A stretch of 64,000 nt of DNA. It comes from Clostridia bacterium. GTDB lineage: Bacteria > Bacillota > Clostridia > Christensenellales > CAG-138. Both the position numbers and the translations under genes were made by a program. Shown one piece after another: positions 8,841-16,847 of this stretch (position 1 is the first letter of the stretch; every line of letters begins with the position of its first letter). The stretch is taken from the NCBI GenBank assembly GCA_017448545.1, contig JAFSLH010000001.1, positions 1 through 64,000 on the forward strand, written 5' to 3'. The notes below the pieces were generated by a model. The model did no database searches and was not told where the DNA came from. It saw nothing but the letters and a program-made list of their open reading frames with translations.

Positions 8841-9121
8841 GGATCACGGACGAAACCGGCATACCGGAGATCAGATACTTTCCGGTCATTGCCATTGACG
8901 ATTCGGGCCATCAGAAGGTAGCTATGTTCCCGTCAATGTCGGCGGATCAGTTCATTCGCTCCGGCAAGCCCTATCTGGAGGAGGTCATGCCTCACATCTA
9001 CCATCTGCACGGCAAAACGGAAACGGCAGAGATCGCCTGTCCCTGCTGCGGCAAGCAGATGGAACACTACTACAATTCACCCACAAATGCGGCCATGTAT
9101 CTTTGCCGCCACTGTCTGTAA
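8837..9121 (+). CDS. Small protein with C-terminal zinc ribbon
   Basis: A 94-residue protein ending in CPCCGKQMEHYY and, after a short loop, CRHC: two Cys pairs that make a likely zinc ribbon. The N-terminal part has no recognisable domain. It is coupled to the gene before it (ATGA overlap) and lies 13 bases before the capsid gene. The metal-binding tail suggests nucleic acid or protein binding. Confidence 0.65.
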   Translation: MRITDETGIPEIRYFPVIAIDDSGHQKVAMFPSMSADQFIRSGKPYLEEVMPHIYHLHGKTETAEIACPCCGKQMEHYYNSPTNAAMYLCRHCL

Positions 9122-9134
9122 GGAGGACACAATA

Positions 9135-10058
9135 ATGAATAACGAAATGAACGACAAGCTGTTTCTGACCGGCAGAGCCCATTACGGCGAGGCCTTCTGG
9201 AAAGCCATGCGTGGCAATGATGCCGCCTACACCGATCTTGCCGGTGCGAAACATAATCTCACCAACACCTATCTGCTCCCGGAGAGCACGGCCACCAAGT
9301 ATTCTGCGGCCCTGAAGGAACACGACCTTTTCCGCAGGATCGGCACCGTTATGAACGCCACCAAGAATGACTCTACCATCTGGATTTCCGACAACGAATT
9401 CCAGCCCGAATGGGTGCCGGAGCACGGGACCATTCCCACCACCGTTGACAGCAATTTCCCGAAGAAGGATGTGGTCGCACACAAGCTGGCGATTATCACT
9501 GCTCTGGAAACGGATTTCATCAGCGATCTCGGCTTTGATCTGGAGCAGTATCTCGTTGGCCAGTTCTCGAAACGTTTCGGCAGGGCCGAGGAGAACGCCT
9601 TCGTCAACGGCACCGGCGTGGATCAGCCTCACGGTGTTCTGACCGATGCTGAAACCGGCGTGACGGTATCCGGCAATATCGGTTTTGACGATGTGCTGGC
9701 TCTGTACTTCTCCGTGGACAAGCAGTATCGCACCGGCGGCGCATGGCTCATGAACGATGAAACAGCCCTGAAGCTAAAAACGCTCAAGGATCAGAACGGT
9801 CAGTATCTCTGGAATCAGAACAGCGATACCGTCCTCGGCAAGCCGGTCCATATCTCCGAATTCATGCCCACGGACGGCAAGCCCATCGCCTTCGGTGATT
9901 TCTCGTACTACACCATCATCGACCGCATTCCGCTCTCCGTGCGTACCCTTTACGAAAAGTTCGCTCTGGAGCAGAAGACCGGTTATCTCGGCGTGGAGCA
10001 TCTGGACGGTATGCTGATCCGTCCGGAGGCCGTCAAGGTCCTGACTATCACCGCTTAA
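9135..10058 (+). CDS. HK97-type phage major capsid protein
   Basis: A 307-residue protein with the layout of HK97-fold major capsid proteins lacking a long scaffold domain. It has an N-terminal arm, an ESTATKYSAALKEHDLFRRI stretch, the EWVPEHGTIPTTVDSNFPKK loop, an axial-domain region with FGRAEENAFVNGTGVDQPHG, and a C-terminal core ending in VKVLTITA. The ATG at 9135 follows TAAGGAGGACACAATA. No portal, terminase, protease or tail gene is present in the element. Such a lone capsid could be used by a satellite with helper-phage packaging genes, or form a shell for something else. Encapsulins share this fold but are usually shorter and lack these features. Confidence 0.8.
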   Translation: MNNEMNDKLFLTGRAHYGEAFWKAMRGNDAAYTDLAGAKHNLTNTYLLPESTATKYSAALKEHDLFRRIGTVMNATKNDSTIWISDNEFQPEWVPEHGTIPTTVDSNFPKKDVVAHKLAIITALETDFISDLGFDLEQYLVGQFSKRFGRAEENAFVNGTGVDQPHGVLTDAETGVTVSGNIGFDDVLALYFSVDKQYRTGGAWLMNDETALKLKTLKDQNGQYLWNQNSDTVLGKPVHISEFMPTDGKPIAFGDFSYYTIIDRIPLSVRTLYEKFALEQKTGYLGVEHLDGMLIRPEAVKVLTITA

Positions 10059-10118
10059 GCCCATCCGTCCGGGAGGGTGAGCGTCCCTTGCTCTCCCGGA
10101 CCCTTTTCGGAGGTACGT

Positions 10119-10430
10119 ATGAACACGACACAGAAAGCCGTTATTTTATCGGCAACACACGAAACGCAGGACGGCGGTATTCCTGCTTGCCCACAGTGCG
10201 GAAAACCCGTTACACAGCGGACCGGCCATAAGAAGAAATTCTGCTCGGATCGCTGCCGGATGAAATACTGGAATTCCCATCAGGATCAGGTTTTGCGAAA
10301 GGCGTACTACACACTCGTCTGCAAAAACTGCGGTCGGACCTTCCGCTCCTACGGAAACGCACACCGGAAATTCTGCTGCCGATCCTGCTACGAAGATTAT
10401 AGAAAGCGAGGAAACCGCTATGATGGATAA
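10119..10430 (+). CDS. Double zinc-finger small protein
   Basis: A 103-residue protein with two Cys-rich modules: CPQCGK...FCSDRCRMKYWN (about 30-58) and CKNCGRTF...RKFCCRSC (about 74-95). The CSDRCR..YW pattern recurs in the next gene, so they probably descend from one module. The ATG at 10119 has CGGAGG upstream. A role in DNA binding for the element is plausible but not shown. Confidence 0.65.
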   Translation: MNTTQKAVILSATHETQDGGIPACPQCGKPVTQRTGHKKKFCSDRCRMKYWNSHQDQVLRKAYYTLVCKNCGRTFRSYGNAHRKFCCRSCYEDYRKRGNRYDG

Positions 10431-10710
10431 CTTTGAACGCCGGGAGATAGAGCGGATGTACCGGGACGGATACGGCCCCACGGCCATCTCCTATGAATTG
10501 GGCATATCAATCAATACGATCAAATCCTACATTCGCCGCCATCCCAGCATGAAAAAGGCTTCACGCTGCCTGTACTGCGGCAAGGTGATCTCTCAGACGA
10601 AGGGCCGCAAGGTCAAAAAGTTCTGCTCGGACCGCTGCCGCAGTGCGTATTGGAACTACAAGTATCGCAAAGGAGGTAATCCCATTGGAAAAGGAAGACC
10701 GCAAGTCTGA
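10420..10710 (+). CDS. HTH plus zinc-finger DNA-binding protein
   Basis: A 96-residue protein. Residues 4-40 (REIERMYRDGYGPTAISYEL, then GISINTIKSYIRRH) form a helix-turn-helix like sigma-region 4 or resolvase C-terminal domains. The second half holds CLYCGK...KKFCSDRCRSAYWN, the same finger as the preceding protein. It overlaps that gene by 11 bases. It could regulate the element or direct the recombinases; neither is shown. Confidence 0.65.
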   Translation: MMDNFERREIERMYRDGYGPTAISYELGISINTIKSYIRRHPSMKKASRCLYCGKVISQTKGRKVKKFCSDRCRSAYWNYKYRKGGNPIGKGRPQV

Positions 10711-10870
10711 TGTGTACGGGCCGGAGAATCTGATCCGCTATCATACGGCCCTGTCCTTTGTGGACCGGCTGGTGAGCGAGGGCTTTCTCCGACCGGCGGA
10801 TCGGGCTGAAATCTACACAATGCTGGCCCGTAAATACGGGATCGAATTGGACAGTATATTTGCCGTATAA
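10685..10870 (+). CDS. Small SHOCT-like protein (TTG start)
   Basis: A 61-residue protein. No ATG suits it, but a TTG at 10685 lies 8 bases after AGGAGG, giving MEKEDRKSDVYGPENLIRYH. The C-terminal half (LSFVDRLVSEGFLRPADRAE and following) has the short two-helix pattern of SHOCT-like domains. Small proteins of this kind often precede serine recombinase genes in Clostridia elements. It overlaps the previous gene by 26 bases in another frame. Confidence 0.6.
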   Translation: MEKEDRKSDVYGPENLIRYHTALSFVDRLVSEGFLRPADRAEIYTMLARKYGIELDSIFAV

Positions 10871-10938
10871 GGCTTGCTATCCGGGCCGTTTAGAGTGATA
10901 TATACAGTACCCATACTTTGATACAACGGAGGCAGATC

Positions 10939-12216
10939 ATGGCAAGAGAAGTAAAACAGGTCACATTCACGAAAGCGGCCATCCCCAAGCTGACGAGAGT
11001 GGCGGCATACGCACGGGTGTCCTCGGCAAAGGATGCGATGCACCACTCCCTGTCAGCGCAGGTCAGCCATTACAGCGGTCTGATCCAGCAGCATCCCGGC
11101 TGGCAGTACGTCGGGGTGTATTCTGACGAGGCCAAGACCGGCACCAAGGATACCCGTGAGGCTTTCGTCAGGCTCGTTTCCGATTGCAAGGCCGGAAAGG
11201 TCGATATGGTCATTACCAAATCGATCTCACGGTTTGCCCGGAACACGGTCACGCTGCTGGAAACGGTCCGGGATCTGAAAGCCCTCGGCATTGACGTCTT
11301 TTTCGAGGAGCAGAACATCCACACCCTTTCCGCTGACGGAGAACTGATGCTTTCGATCCTTGCGTCCTACGCACAGGAGGAGAGCCTTTCGGCCAGCGAA
11401 AATCAGAAATGGCGTGTGCGTAAGAATTTCGAGGAGGGCAAGCCTTGGAACGGGACCCTCCTCGGCTACCGCTACCGGAATGGCGTTTACGTCATCGAGC
11501 CGGACGAAGCCGAAACGGTCCGCCGCATTTTCCGGGAGTTCCTTTCCGGCAAGGGTATCGTTTCCATCGCAAACGGCCTAAATGCGGACGGCGTGAGGAC
11601 TCGGTACGAAAACGCATGGAGCAAGGGCGGCGTTTCACGCATCCTGCGCAATTACGCCTACACCGGAAACCTGCTCCTTCAGAAGACTTTCCGGGAAAAC
11701 CACCTTACGAAAAAGACCGTGGTCAATGAAGGCCAGCTGCCGATGTACCACGCAGAGGGTACGCACGAGGCCATTATCAGCTTGGAGGATTATCAAGCGG
11801 TACAGGCCGAAATTGCAAAGAGGGCCAAGAAATACGCTCCTGTCGGGAAGTGCTTTACCGGCAGATACCCATTCTCCAGCCTGATCGTGTGCGCTCATTG
11901 CGGCAAGCACTACCGGCGAAAAATTACTGCCACCGGTCCGGTGTGGATTTGCAGCACCTACAATTATCAGGGCCGTGCCGCCTGTCCCTCCAAGCAGATA
12001 CCGGAGCCTACGCTGACGGCCATGACCGCAGATTTGGATATTGGCGATTTAACGGAAATCATAGCCGAGGACAGGAACACGCTGGTATTCCGCTTCAAAG
12101 ACGGTAGAAAAGCCGTTAAACGATGGCAGGACCGCTCACGGGCCGAAAGCTGGACTCCGGAGATGAAAGAGGCCGCAAGGCAAAAAGCGATAGAAAGGAA
12201 CAGGCACAATGGCTAA
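10939..12216 (+). CDS. Large serine recombinase, first copy
   Basis: A 425-residue recombinase. The N-terminal resolvase domain begins at about residue 16 with VAAYARVSS, where the first Ser of the motif is the likely nucleophile, and contains ITKSISRFARN. It is followed by the recombinase DNA-binding domain (GKGIVSIANGLNADGVRTRY) and a zinc ribbon CAHCGKHYRRK...WICSTYNYQGRAACPSK. It lacks a long C-terminal coiled coil. The ATG at 10939 has GGAGG upstream. It overlaps the second recombinase by 8 bases, so the two are made together and may act as a pair. Confidence 0.92.
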   Translation: MAREVKQVTFTKAAIPKLTRVAAYARVSSAKDAMHHSLSAQVSHYSGLIQQHPGWQYVGVYSDEAKTGTKDTREAFVRLVSDCKAGKVDMVITKSISRFARNTVTLLETVRDLKALGIDVFFEEQNIHTLSADGELMLSILASYAQEESLSASENQKWRVRKNFEEGKPWNGTLLGYRYRNGVYVIEPDEAETVRRIFREFLSGKGIVSIANGLNADGVRTRYENAWSKGGVSRILRNYAYTGNLLLQKTFRENHLTKKTVVNEGQLPMYHAEGTHEAIISLEDYQAVQAEIAKRAKKYAPVGKCFTGRYPFSSLIVCAHCGKHYRRKITATGPVWICSTYNYQGRAACPSKQIPEPTLTAMTADLDIGDLTEIIAEDRNTLVFRFKDGRKAVKRWQDRSRAESWTPEMKEAARQKAIERNRHNG

Positions 12217-13792
12217 CATCACTGTAATACCGGCTTCAAAGACGCTCCATTCCAAAATGCCGGTCAATGCCCGGAGCAGACGAAAGGTGGCTGGGTATGC
12301 TCGTGTTTCCACCGACAGCGAAGAGCAGCTCACCTCCTACGAGGCGCAGGTGGATTATTACACCAAGTACATCCGCTCGAATCCGGATTGGGAGTTCGTG
12401 GATGTGTACACGGACGAAGGAATCTCCGCAACGAACACCCGGCACAGAGACGGCTTCAACCGCATGATTGCGGATGCGCTGGCCGGAAAAATCGACCTGA
12501 TCGTCACGAAATCCGTCAGCCGCTTTGCTCGAAACACTGTGGACAGCCTCACCGCCGTTCGCAAGCTGAAGGAACACGGCACTGAGGTCTATTTCGAGAA
12601 AGAGGGCATTTACACCTTCGACAGCAAGGGCGAACTGCTGATCACCATCATGTCAAGCCTTGCCCAAGAGGAGAGCCGCTCCATTTCCGAAAATGTCACA
12701 TGGGGCCAGCGAAAACGCTTTGCAGACGGAAAGGTGTCGTTGCCGTATAAATCCTTCCTCGGCTACCGCAAAGGGCCTGACGGCTTGCCGGAGATTGTGC
12801 CGGAGGAGGCGGAGATTGTAAGGGAAATCTACAAGCTGTTCGTTCAGGGCAAAACGGTGAACTGGATCGCCACGCACCTTACATCCAAGGGCATCCCCAC
12901 TCCTCGTGGCAAGGAAAAATGGCAGACCAGCACCATCGAGAGCATCCTGACGAACGAAAAATACAAGGGCTCGGCGGTCCTGCAGAAGAAATTCACCGTG
13001 GATTTCCTGTCAAAGAAAATGAAGGTCAACGAGGGCGAGGTGCCGCAGTACATTGTGGACCAGAGCCATCCGGCCATTATCAATCCGGAGGAATGGCAGA
13101 AAGTGCAGGACGAAATGGCGGTTCGGAAGGCCAAGGGCAAGCACCATAACAGCCTCAGCCCCTTCTCGGCAAGGATTGTCTGCGGCGATTGCGGCGAATT
13201 CTACGGCAGCAAGGTCTGGCACAGCACGGACAAGTACCGCCGGGTGATCTGGCAGTGCAACGGCAAATTCAAGGGCGAACACCGCTGCGGCACACCGCAT
13301 CTGTACGAGGATGACATCAAGCGGTTGTTTCTCCGGGCCGTTGCCGACCTTACCGAGGACCGGGAGGTGCTGTTGGAGACCTGCCGGATGATCCATGACG
13401 AATACCTGAATACTGACGCCATTGATACGGAATGCGCCACACTCAATGACGAGATCGAGGTCGTTTCCGAACTGACCAAACGGCTGATTGCTGAGAACGC
13501 CACCACCGCTATTCCGCAGGATGAGTACAACAGAAAATACGATGCGCTGGTCGAGCGTTTCCATACGGCGCAGGATCGGCTGGATGAACTGCAGAAATTG
13601 AGAATTACACGGAGCTTTCAGGCCGATGTGTTGGAATGCTTCATGTTTGAGATAAAGGCCATCGACACCTCGCTGCCGCTGGAGTACACGGACCGCTTCT
13701 GGCTCAACCTGATTGACCGGGTGACGGTCTACGAGGACAAGCGGCTGGCATTCCGCTTCAAGAACGGCACCGAGGTTGAAGAAACGCTATGA
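12209..13792 (+). CDS. Large serine recombinase, second copy
   Basis: A 527-residue recombinase. The catalytic domain holds GYARVSTDSEEQLTSYEAQV and VTKSVSRFARNT. Then come the recombinase domain and a zinc ribbon (CGDCGEFYGSK...WQCNGKF...HRCGTP). About 90 residues with coiled-coil character follow (TECATLNDEIEVVSELTKRL and onward). This is the usual structure of large serine integrases. Paired serine recombinase genes are known from Clostridia transposons and integrative elements, where both may be needed for movement. A strong hairpin terminator follows. Confidence 0.92.
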   Translation: MANITVIPASKTLHSKMPVNARSRRKVAGYARVSTDSEEQLTSYEAQVDYYTKYIRSNPDWEFVDVYTDEGISATNTRHRDGFNRMIADALAGKIDLIVTKSVSRFARNTVDSLTAVRKLKEHGTEVYFEKEGIYTFDSKGELLITIMSSLAQEESRSISENVTWGQRKRFADGKVSLPYKSFLGYRKGPDGLPEIVPEEAEIVREIYKLFVQGKTVNWIATHLTSKGIPTPRGKEKWQTSTIESILTNEKYKGSAVLQKKFTVDFLSKKMKVNEGEVPQYIVDQSHPAIINPEEWQKVQDEMAVRKAKGKHHNSLSPFSARIVCGDCGEFYGSKVWHSTDKYRRVIWQCNGKFKGEHRCGTPHLYEDDIKRLFLRAVADLTEDREVLLETCRMIHDEYLNTDAIDTECATLNDEIEVVSELTKRLIAENATTAIPQDEYNRKYDALVERFHTAQDRLDELQKLRITRSFQADVLECFMFEIKAIDTSLPLEYTDRFWLNLIDRVTVYEDKRLAFRFKNGTEVEETL

Positions 13793-13806
13793 CGGCAGAA
13801 CGCAAA

Positions 13807-13848
13807 AAAGCCCGTGACGGGGATCAGGCGGTCCTCATCACGGGCTTT
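13807..13848 (+). terminator. Terminator after the recombinase pair
   Basis: AAAGCCCGTGA pairs with TCACGGGCTTT around a 20-base loop, 14 bases after the stop of the second recombinase. A- and T-rich flanks on both sides would let it work in either direction. Confidence 0.75.
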
Positions 13849-14029
13849 CCTCTATGTGAAACGGTAGTCTTTTTTTGAAACGGTTTATTCCGGCTATCAG
13901 CGTCAGGCCGCACAACAGGCCACAAAACCGGCTACAACGGGCTTTTTCCCATGCCGCAGGAGTATCAAATGCACCCGCTGATTTGCGGAAAGTGCCGGTT
14001 TACAAGGCTTTTCGGGGCAAAATAAAACG

Positions 14030-14064
14030 ATACGGTAATCGACACATTGTATCAATTACCGTAT
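14030..14064 (-). terminator. Hairpin beside the tRNA remnant, probably the original tRNA-fMet terminator
   Basis: ATACGGTAAT (14030-14039) pairs with ATTACCGTAT (14055-14064). On the minus strand it is followed by a T-rich run. It lies just past the 3' end of the tRNA fragment, as expected if this was the original downstream sequence of tRNA-fMet before the island inserted. Confidence 0.55.
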
Positions 14065-14070
14065 CAGTTA

Positions 14071-14117
14071 TGGTTGTGGAGGCAGGACTTGAACCTGCGA
14101 CCTCCGGGTTATGAGTC
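14071..14117 (-). pseudogene. 3' fragment of a tRNA-Met gene (attachment-site remnant)
   Basis: Read on the minus strand this is the anticodon loop (CAT), variable loop, T-arm, 3' acceptor strand and CCA of an initiator-like tRNA-Met; the 5' half is missing. An 18-base core, CGACCTCCGGGTTATGAG at 14098-14115, is identical to 17889-17906 in the intact tRNA-fMet. This is the classic direct repeat left by a tyrosine integrase that uses a tRNA 3' end as its target. Confidence 0.8.
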
Positions 14118-14582
14118 CATTAAATGGGACAGAAAAATAACGCCTGAAACACTCAAAAAGCGCCTATTTTACTGACTTTTTCAGCATTTCATTCAGTACC
14201 AAGAAATCCAATAAATTCACTCTTTTTCAGCCAAAGTGTCGTCAAAAATTTCGTCAATAACAATCACAAAATGACTGCATACAGCGTATAATTATAAAAC
14301 CATTGAATAATCACTAAAATATGTATATAAATCGCGCAAAAACGGTCAAATTGACATTATTTTTCGCTCGAAGATACGACCTCCGGGTTTTTACGGGGGT
14401 GGAAAACCAGATACTTTCAAACGTTTTAGACGGTATTTATTGGTACAAAATGGATTAAAGCTGTCGTTATACATGTCGTCAAGATTATATGCAACCATCG
14501 GCAGATTTTCAGCTCAACCAAAAATCTACCGAAGTATTTATAGATAATGCACGAATATCTGGCGTGACTTAGATTAAGGTGT
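14118..14582. other. AT-rich stretch without a gene
   Basis: No convincing coding frame is seen. It contains a third, 13-base copy of the attachment core (CGACCTCCGGGTT at 14377-14389) and AT-rich sequence. It probably carried the integrase N-terminus and recombination sites before decay. Confidence 0.5.
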
Positions 14583-15296
14583 ATGCTTTGTTATATGGTC
14601 AGAGATGTCGAATCCGTACCGCGCGAGCCGATCACAGCTGAGCAGCGCGATCTGATCCTTCGTACATGGAAAGGACATCGCATGGGCGTACCGGCGCTGA
14701 TCATGCTGTACTGCGGACTGCGGCGCGGAGAACTATTGGCACTTCTATGGAGTGACATCGATCTGGACAAACGGACACTCTCGGTCAGCAAGGCGGCAGA
14801 CATGCCGACCAACGCAACGACAATAAAGAAGCCGAAAACGCGGGCGGGTATCCGCACGGTGCCGATTCCAAACGCGATCCTGCCAGCGCTTCAGTGGGCG
14901 CACGACGAATCAAAATCGTTGTATGTCTGCCCGAACATGACAACCGGCGGAATTATGAGCGCACAGGCATACAGCGAAGCGTGGAAGAGCTATATGCACT
15001 ACCTGAACATCGAAGCGGGTGGCAGGGATCGAAGCCGCAGCAATCCGAAGGTCGTCGCTATTGAGCCGTTTACAGCGCATCAGCTGCGGCACAGCTACGC
15101 AACGATGCTCTACGACGCAGACGTGGACGTCAAAACGGCGCAGAAGCTGCTCGGTCATGCTGACTTCGGTGTGACGATGAAAATCTATACGCATCTCTCC
15201 TCTGAAAAGGAGACGGCAGGGATTGAAAAGCTGAATGAGCATCTGGATCAGCTGCTCGGCAGCACCATCGGGGACAAGGTGAAGGAAGGGCAATAG
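14583..15296 (+). pseudogene. Tyrosine integrase lacking its N-terminal domains
   Basis: The 237-residue frame contains the integrase catalytic domain. CGLRRGELLAL supplies the first Arg, HQLRHSYATML the HxxR motif, LLGHAD the second His, and MKIYTHL the nucleophilic Tyr. The arm-binding and SAM-like core-binding domains are absent: the frame starts within the linker (VPREPITAEQ), and upstream sequence is noncoding in every frame I tried. The catalytic residues are intact but the protein is probably inactive. It is the likely source of the tRNA-fMet insertion, because it lies just inside the left attachment repeat. Confidence 0.75.
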
Positions 15297-15311
15297 GCCA
15301 AGCAAAACGAC

Positions 15312-15340
15312 AGCGCATCGGGTAACCGGTGCGCTTTTTT
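15312..15340 (+). terminator. Terminator after the integrase remnant
   Basis: GCGCATCGG pairs with CCGGTGCGC around GTAA, followed by six T. Confidence 0.8.
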
Positions 15341-15411
15341 ATGTTTCGTGATTTGTATGATAAAAGATTAAAGCACACACAAAGTATAATTGCTTATATA
15401 TTATCAATTCG

Positions 15412-15440
15412 TTGACAAAACTAACTATATCTGCTAAAAT
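15412..15440 (+). promoter_or_regulatory. hipBA promoter, nearly leaderless
   Basis: TTGACA (15412-15417) and TAAAAT (15435-15440) are separated by 17 bases. The -10 directly abuts the first ATG of hipB, so transcription should start at about 15447, on or beside an in-frame ATG. An AATTG...CAATT inverted repeat just upstream (about 15389-15410) could be a HipB operator. Confidence 0.7.
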
Positions 15441-15446
15441 ATGAGC

Positions 15447-15719
15447 ATGAATATGATGGTAACACCGAAAGAGCTCGGCATGGAAATTGCCGCGAATCTG
15501 AAGAAATTGCGAAAGCAACGAAAGCTTTCGCAGATTGCGCTCGCCGAAAAGGCAGGCATCAGCTATGGGTCGATGAAACGCTTTGAACAGACCGGGGAGA
15601 TTGCGCTTGAATCGCTGCTGAAAATCGCAATCGTGCTCGGCGAGACCGAAACGTTTGAAGCGCTGTTCAAACCGACCGAGATCAAGTCCATTCAGGAGAT
15701 CATCGATGGAAACCTATAA
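15447..15719 (+). CDS. hipB: HipB-like XRE antitoxin/repressor
   Basis: About 90 residues with a helix-turn-helix (LKKLRKQRKLSQIALAEKAG, then ISYGSMKRFEQTGE). It precedes and overlaps a HipA kinase gene by 14 bases, the standard hipBA arrangement in which HipB binds HipA and represses the operon. In-frame ATGs occur at 15441, 15447, 15453 and 15456; none has a clear ribosome binding site. The promoter position favours a leaderless start at 15447 or one slightly downstream. It lies inside the tRNA-fMet island. Confidence 0.8.
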   Translation: MNMMVTPKELGMEIAANLKKLRKQRKLSQIALAEKAGISYGSMKRFEQTGEIALESLLKIAIVLGETETFEALFKPTEIKSIQEIIDGNL

Positions 15720-16833
15720 GTCACTGGATGTGTTTTATCGGGGAAGAAAAGTCGGAACACTCGCGCTGTATCAACGTTGGCTCGGCGCTTTTCAGTACGA
15801 CGCGCAATGGCTTAAGGACGGCTTTTCGATCAGCCCGCGTACGCTGCCGCTCGAGGATCGTGTGTTCATTCCGAAGTACGATCCGTTCGAGGGCTTATTC
15901 GGCGTGTTTGCAGACAGTCTTCCGGATGGTTGGGGACGGCTGTTGGTGGATCGAATGCTGTTAAAGGAGCACGAGGACCCGAACACAATCAGTTCGCTGC
16001 AGCGGTTGGCGATTGTCGGGGAATCCGGCATGGGTGCGCTGACCTACCGTCCGTCCGTACAGTGGCAGAGTGAAACCGCGCAAAAAGAACTGGACTACTA
16101 CGCTGAGGAGTGCAGCCGCATTTTGAAATCTGCTTATTCCGAAGATCTCGATGAACTGTTCCGGCTCGGCGGTTCCTCCGGCGGTGCACGTCCGAAGATC
16201 ATGACGGAGGTGGATGGTGAGGACTGGATCATCAAGTTCCCGTCCGCGATCGACGGACCGGACATCGGCAGAATCGAATATGAATACAGCCAATGCGCGA
16301 AGAAGTGCGGAATCGAGATGAGCGAAACCCGCCTGTTTCCGTCTAAGACATGCGACGGCTATTTCGGCACAAAACGGTTTGACCGGCGCGGAACCGAGCG
16401 AATTCACATGCTGTCTGCATCGGCGCTGTTGGAGCACTCGCACCGCCTGCCGACGCTGGACTATCATATGCTCATGAAGCTAACGCTTGCGTTGACGGAA
16501 AGCTATAAAGAAGTCGAAAAACTGTATCGACTGATGTGCTTCAACGTCTTTGCGCATAACCGCGATGATCACGCCAAAAACTTCGCATTCCTGTATGAGC
16601 CGGAAACGGGCTGGCGTCTTGCCCCTGCATACGATCTGACCTACAGCAACAGCACGGGCGGCGAACACGCTACGATGGTCAACGGCAACGGCTCAAATCC
16701 GTCGATCAAGGATCTTTATGCCGTCGCCGAAGCGATCGGGCTGCCGAAGGAAACATACAAGCGCATCACGGAACTTGTACATGACGTTGTACATGAAGAG
16801 TTAACTAATATGCTGAAAAAAAACAAACAATAA
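15706..16833 (+). CDS. hipA: HipA-family Ser/Thr kinase toxin
   Basis: A 375-residue HipA-like kinase. Family landmarks are the N-terminal subdomain (FGVFADSLPDGWGRLLVDR), GGSSGGARPK (155-164, phosphate-binding loop), the catalytic HNRDDHAKNFAF (284-295) and PAYDLTYS, whose Asp310 binds metal. All key residues are present, so it should be active. HipA kinases phosphorylate translation targets such as glutamyl-tRNA synthetase and induce dormancy; the target here is not known. The start METYKSLDV overlaps the end of hipB. Confidence 0.88.
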   Translation: METYKSLDVFYRGRKVGTLALYQRWLGAFQYDAQWLKDGFSISPRTLPLEDRVFIPKYDPFEGLFGVFADSLPDGWGRLLVDRMLLKEHEDPNTISSLQRLAIVGESGMGALTYRPSVQWQSETAQKELDYYAEECSRILKSAYSEDLDELFRLGGSSGGARPKIMTEVDGEDWIIKFPSAIDGPDIGRIEYEYSQCAKKCGIEMSETRLFPSKTCDGYFGTKRFDRRGTERIHMLSASALLEHSHRLPTLDYHMLMKLTLALTESYKEVEKLYRLMCFNVFAHNRDDHAKNFAFLYEPETGWRLAPAYDLTYSNSTGGEHATMVNGNGSNPSIKDLYAVAEAIGLPKETYKRITELVHDVVHEELTNMLKKNKQ

Positions 16834-16847
16834 AGGGAGACTGTGAG

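Noticed and set aside
9135..10058. Encapsulin shell protein instead of phage capsid
   Set aside because: Length and the capsid-type loop and C-terminal motifs fit phage major capsid better, the neighbours are recombinases, and no cargo enzyme is near. Structure prediction could reopen this.
13875..14114. 79-codon plus-strand frame ending in a tRNA-like peptide (EAGLEPATSGL)
   Set aside because: The tail is the antisense translation of the tRNA fragment at 14071-14117; there is no ribosome binding site and no homology.
14583..15296. Intact functional tyrosine integrase
   Set aside because: The catalytic domain is complete but both N-terminal DNA-binding domains are missing and cannot be found upstream in any frame.
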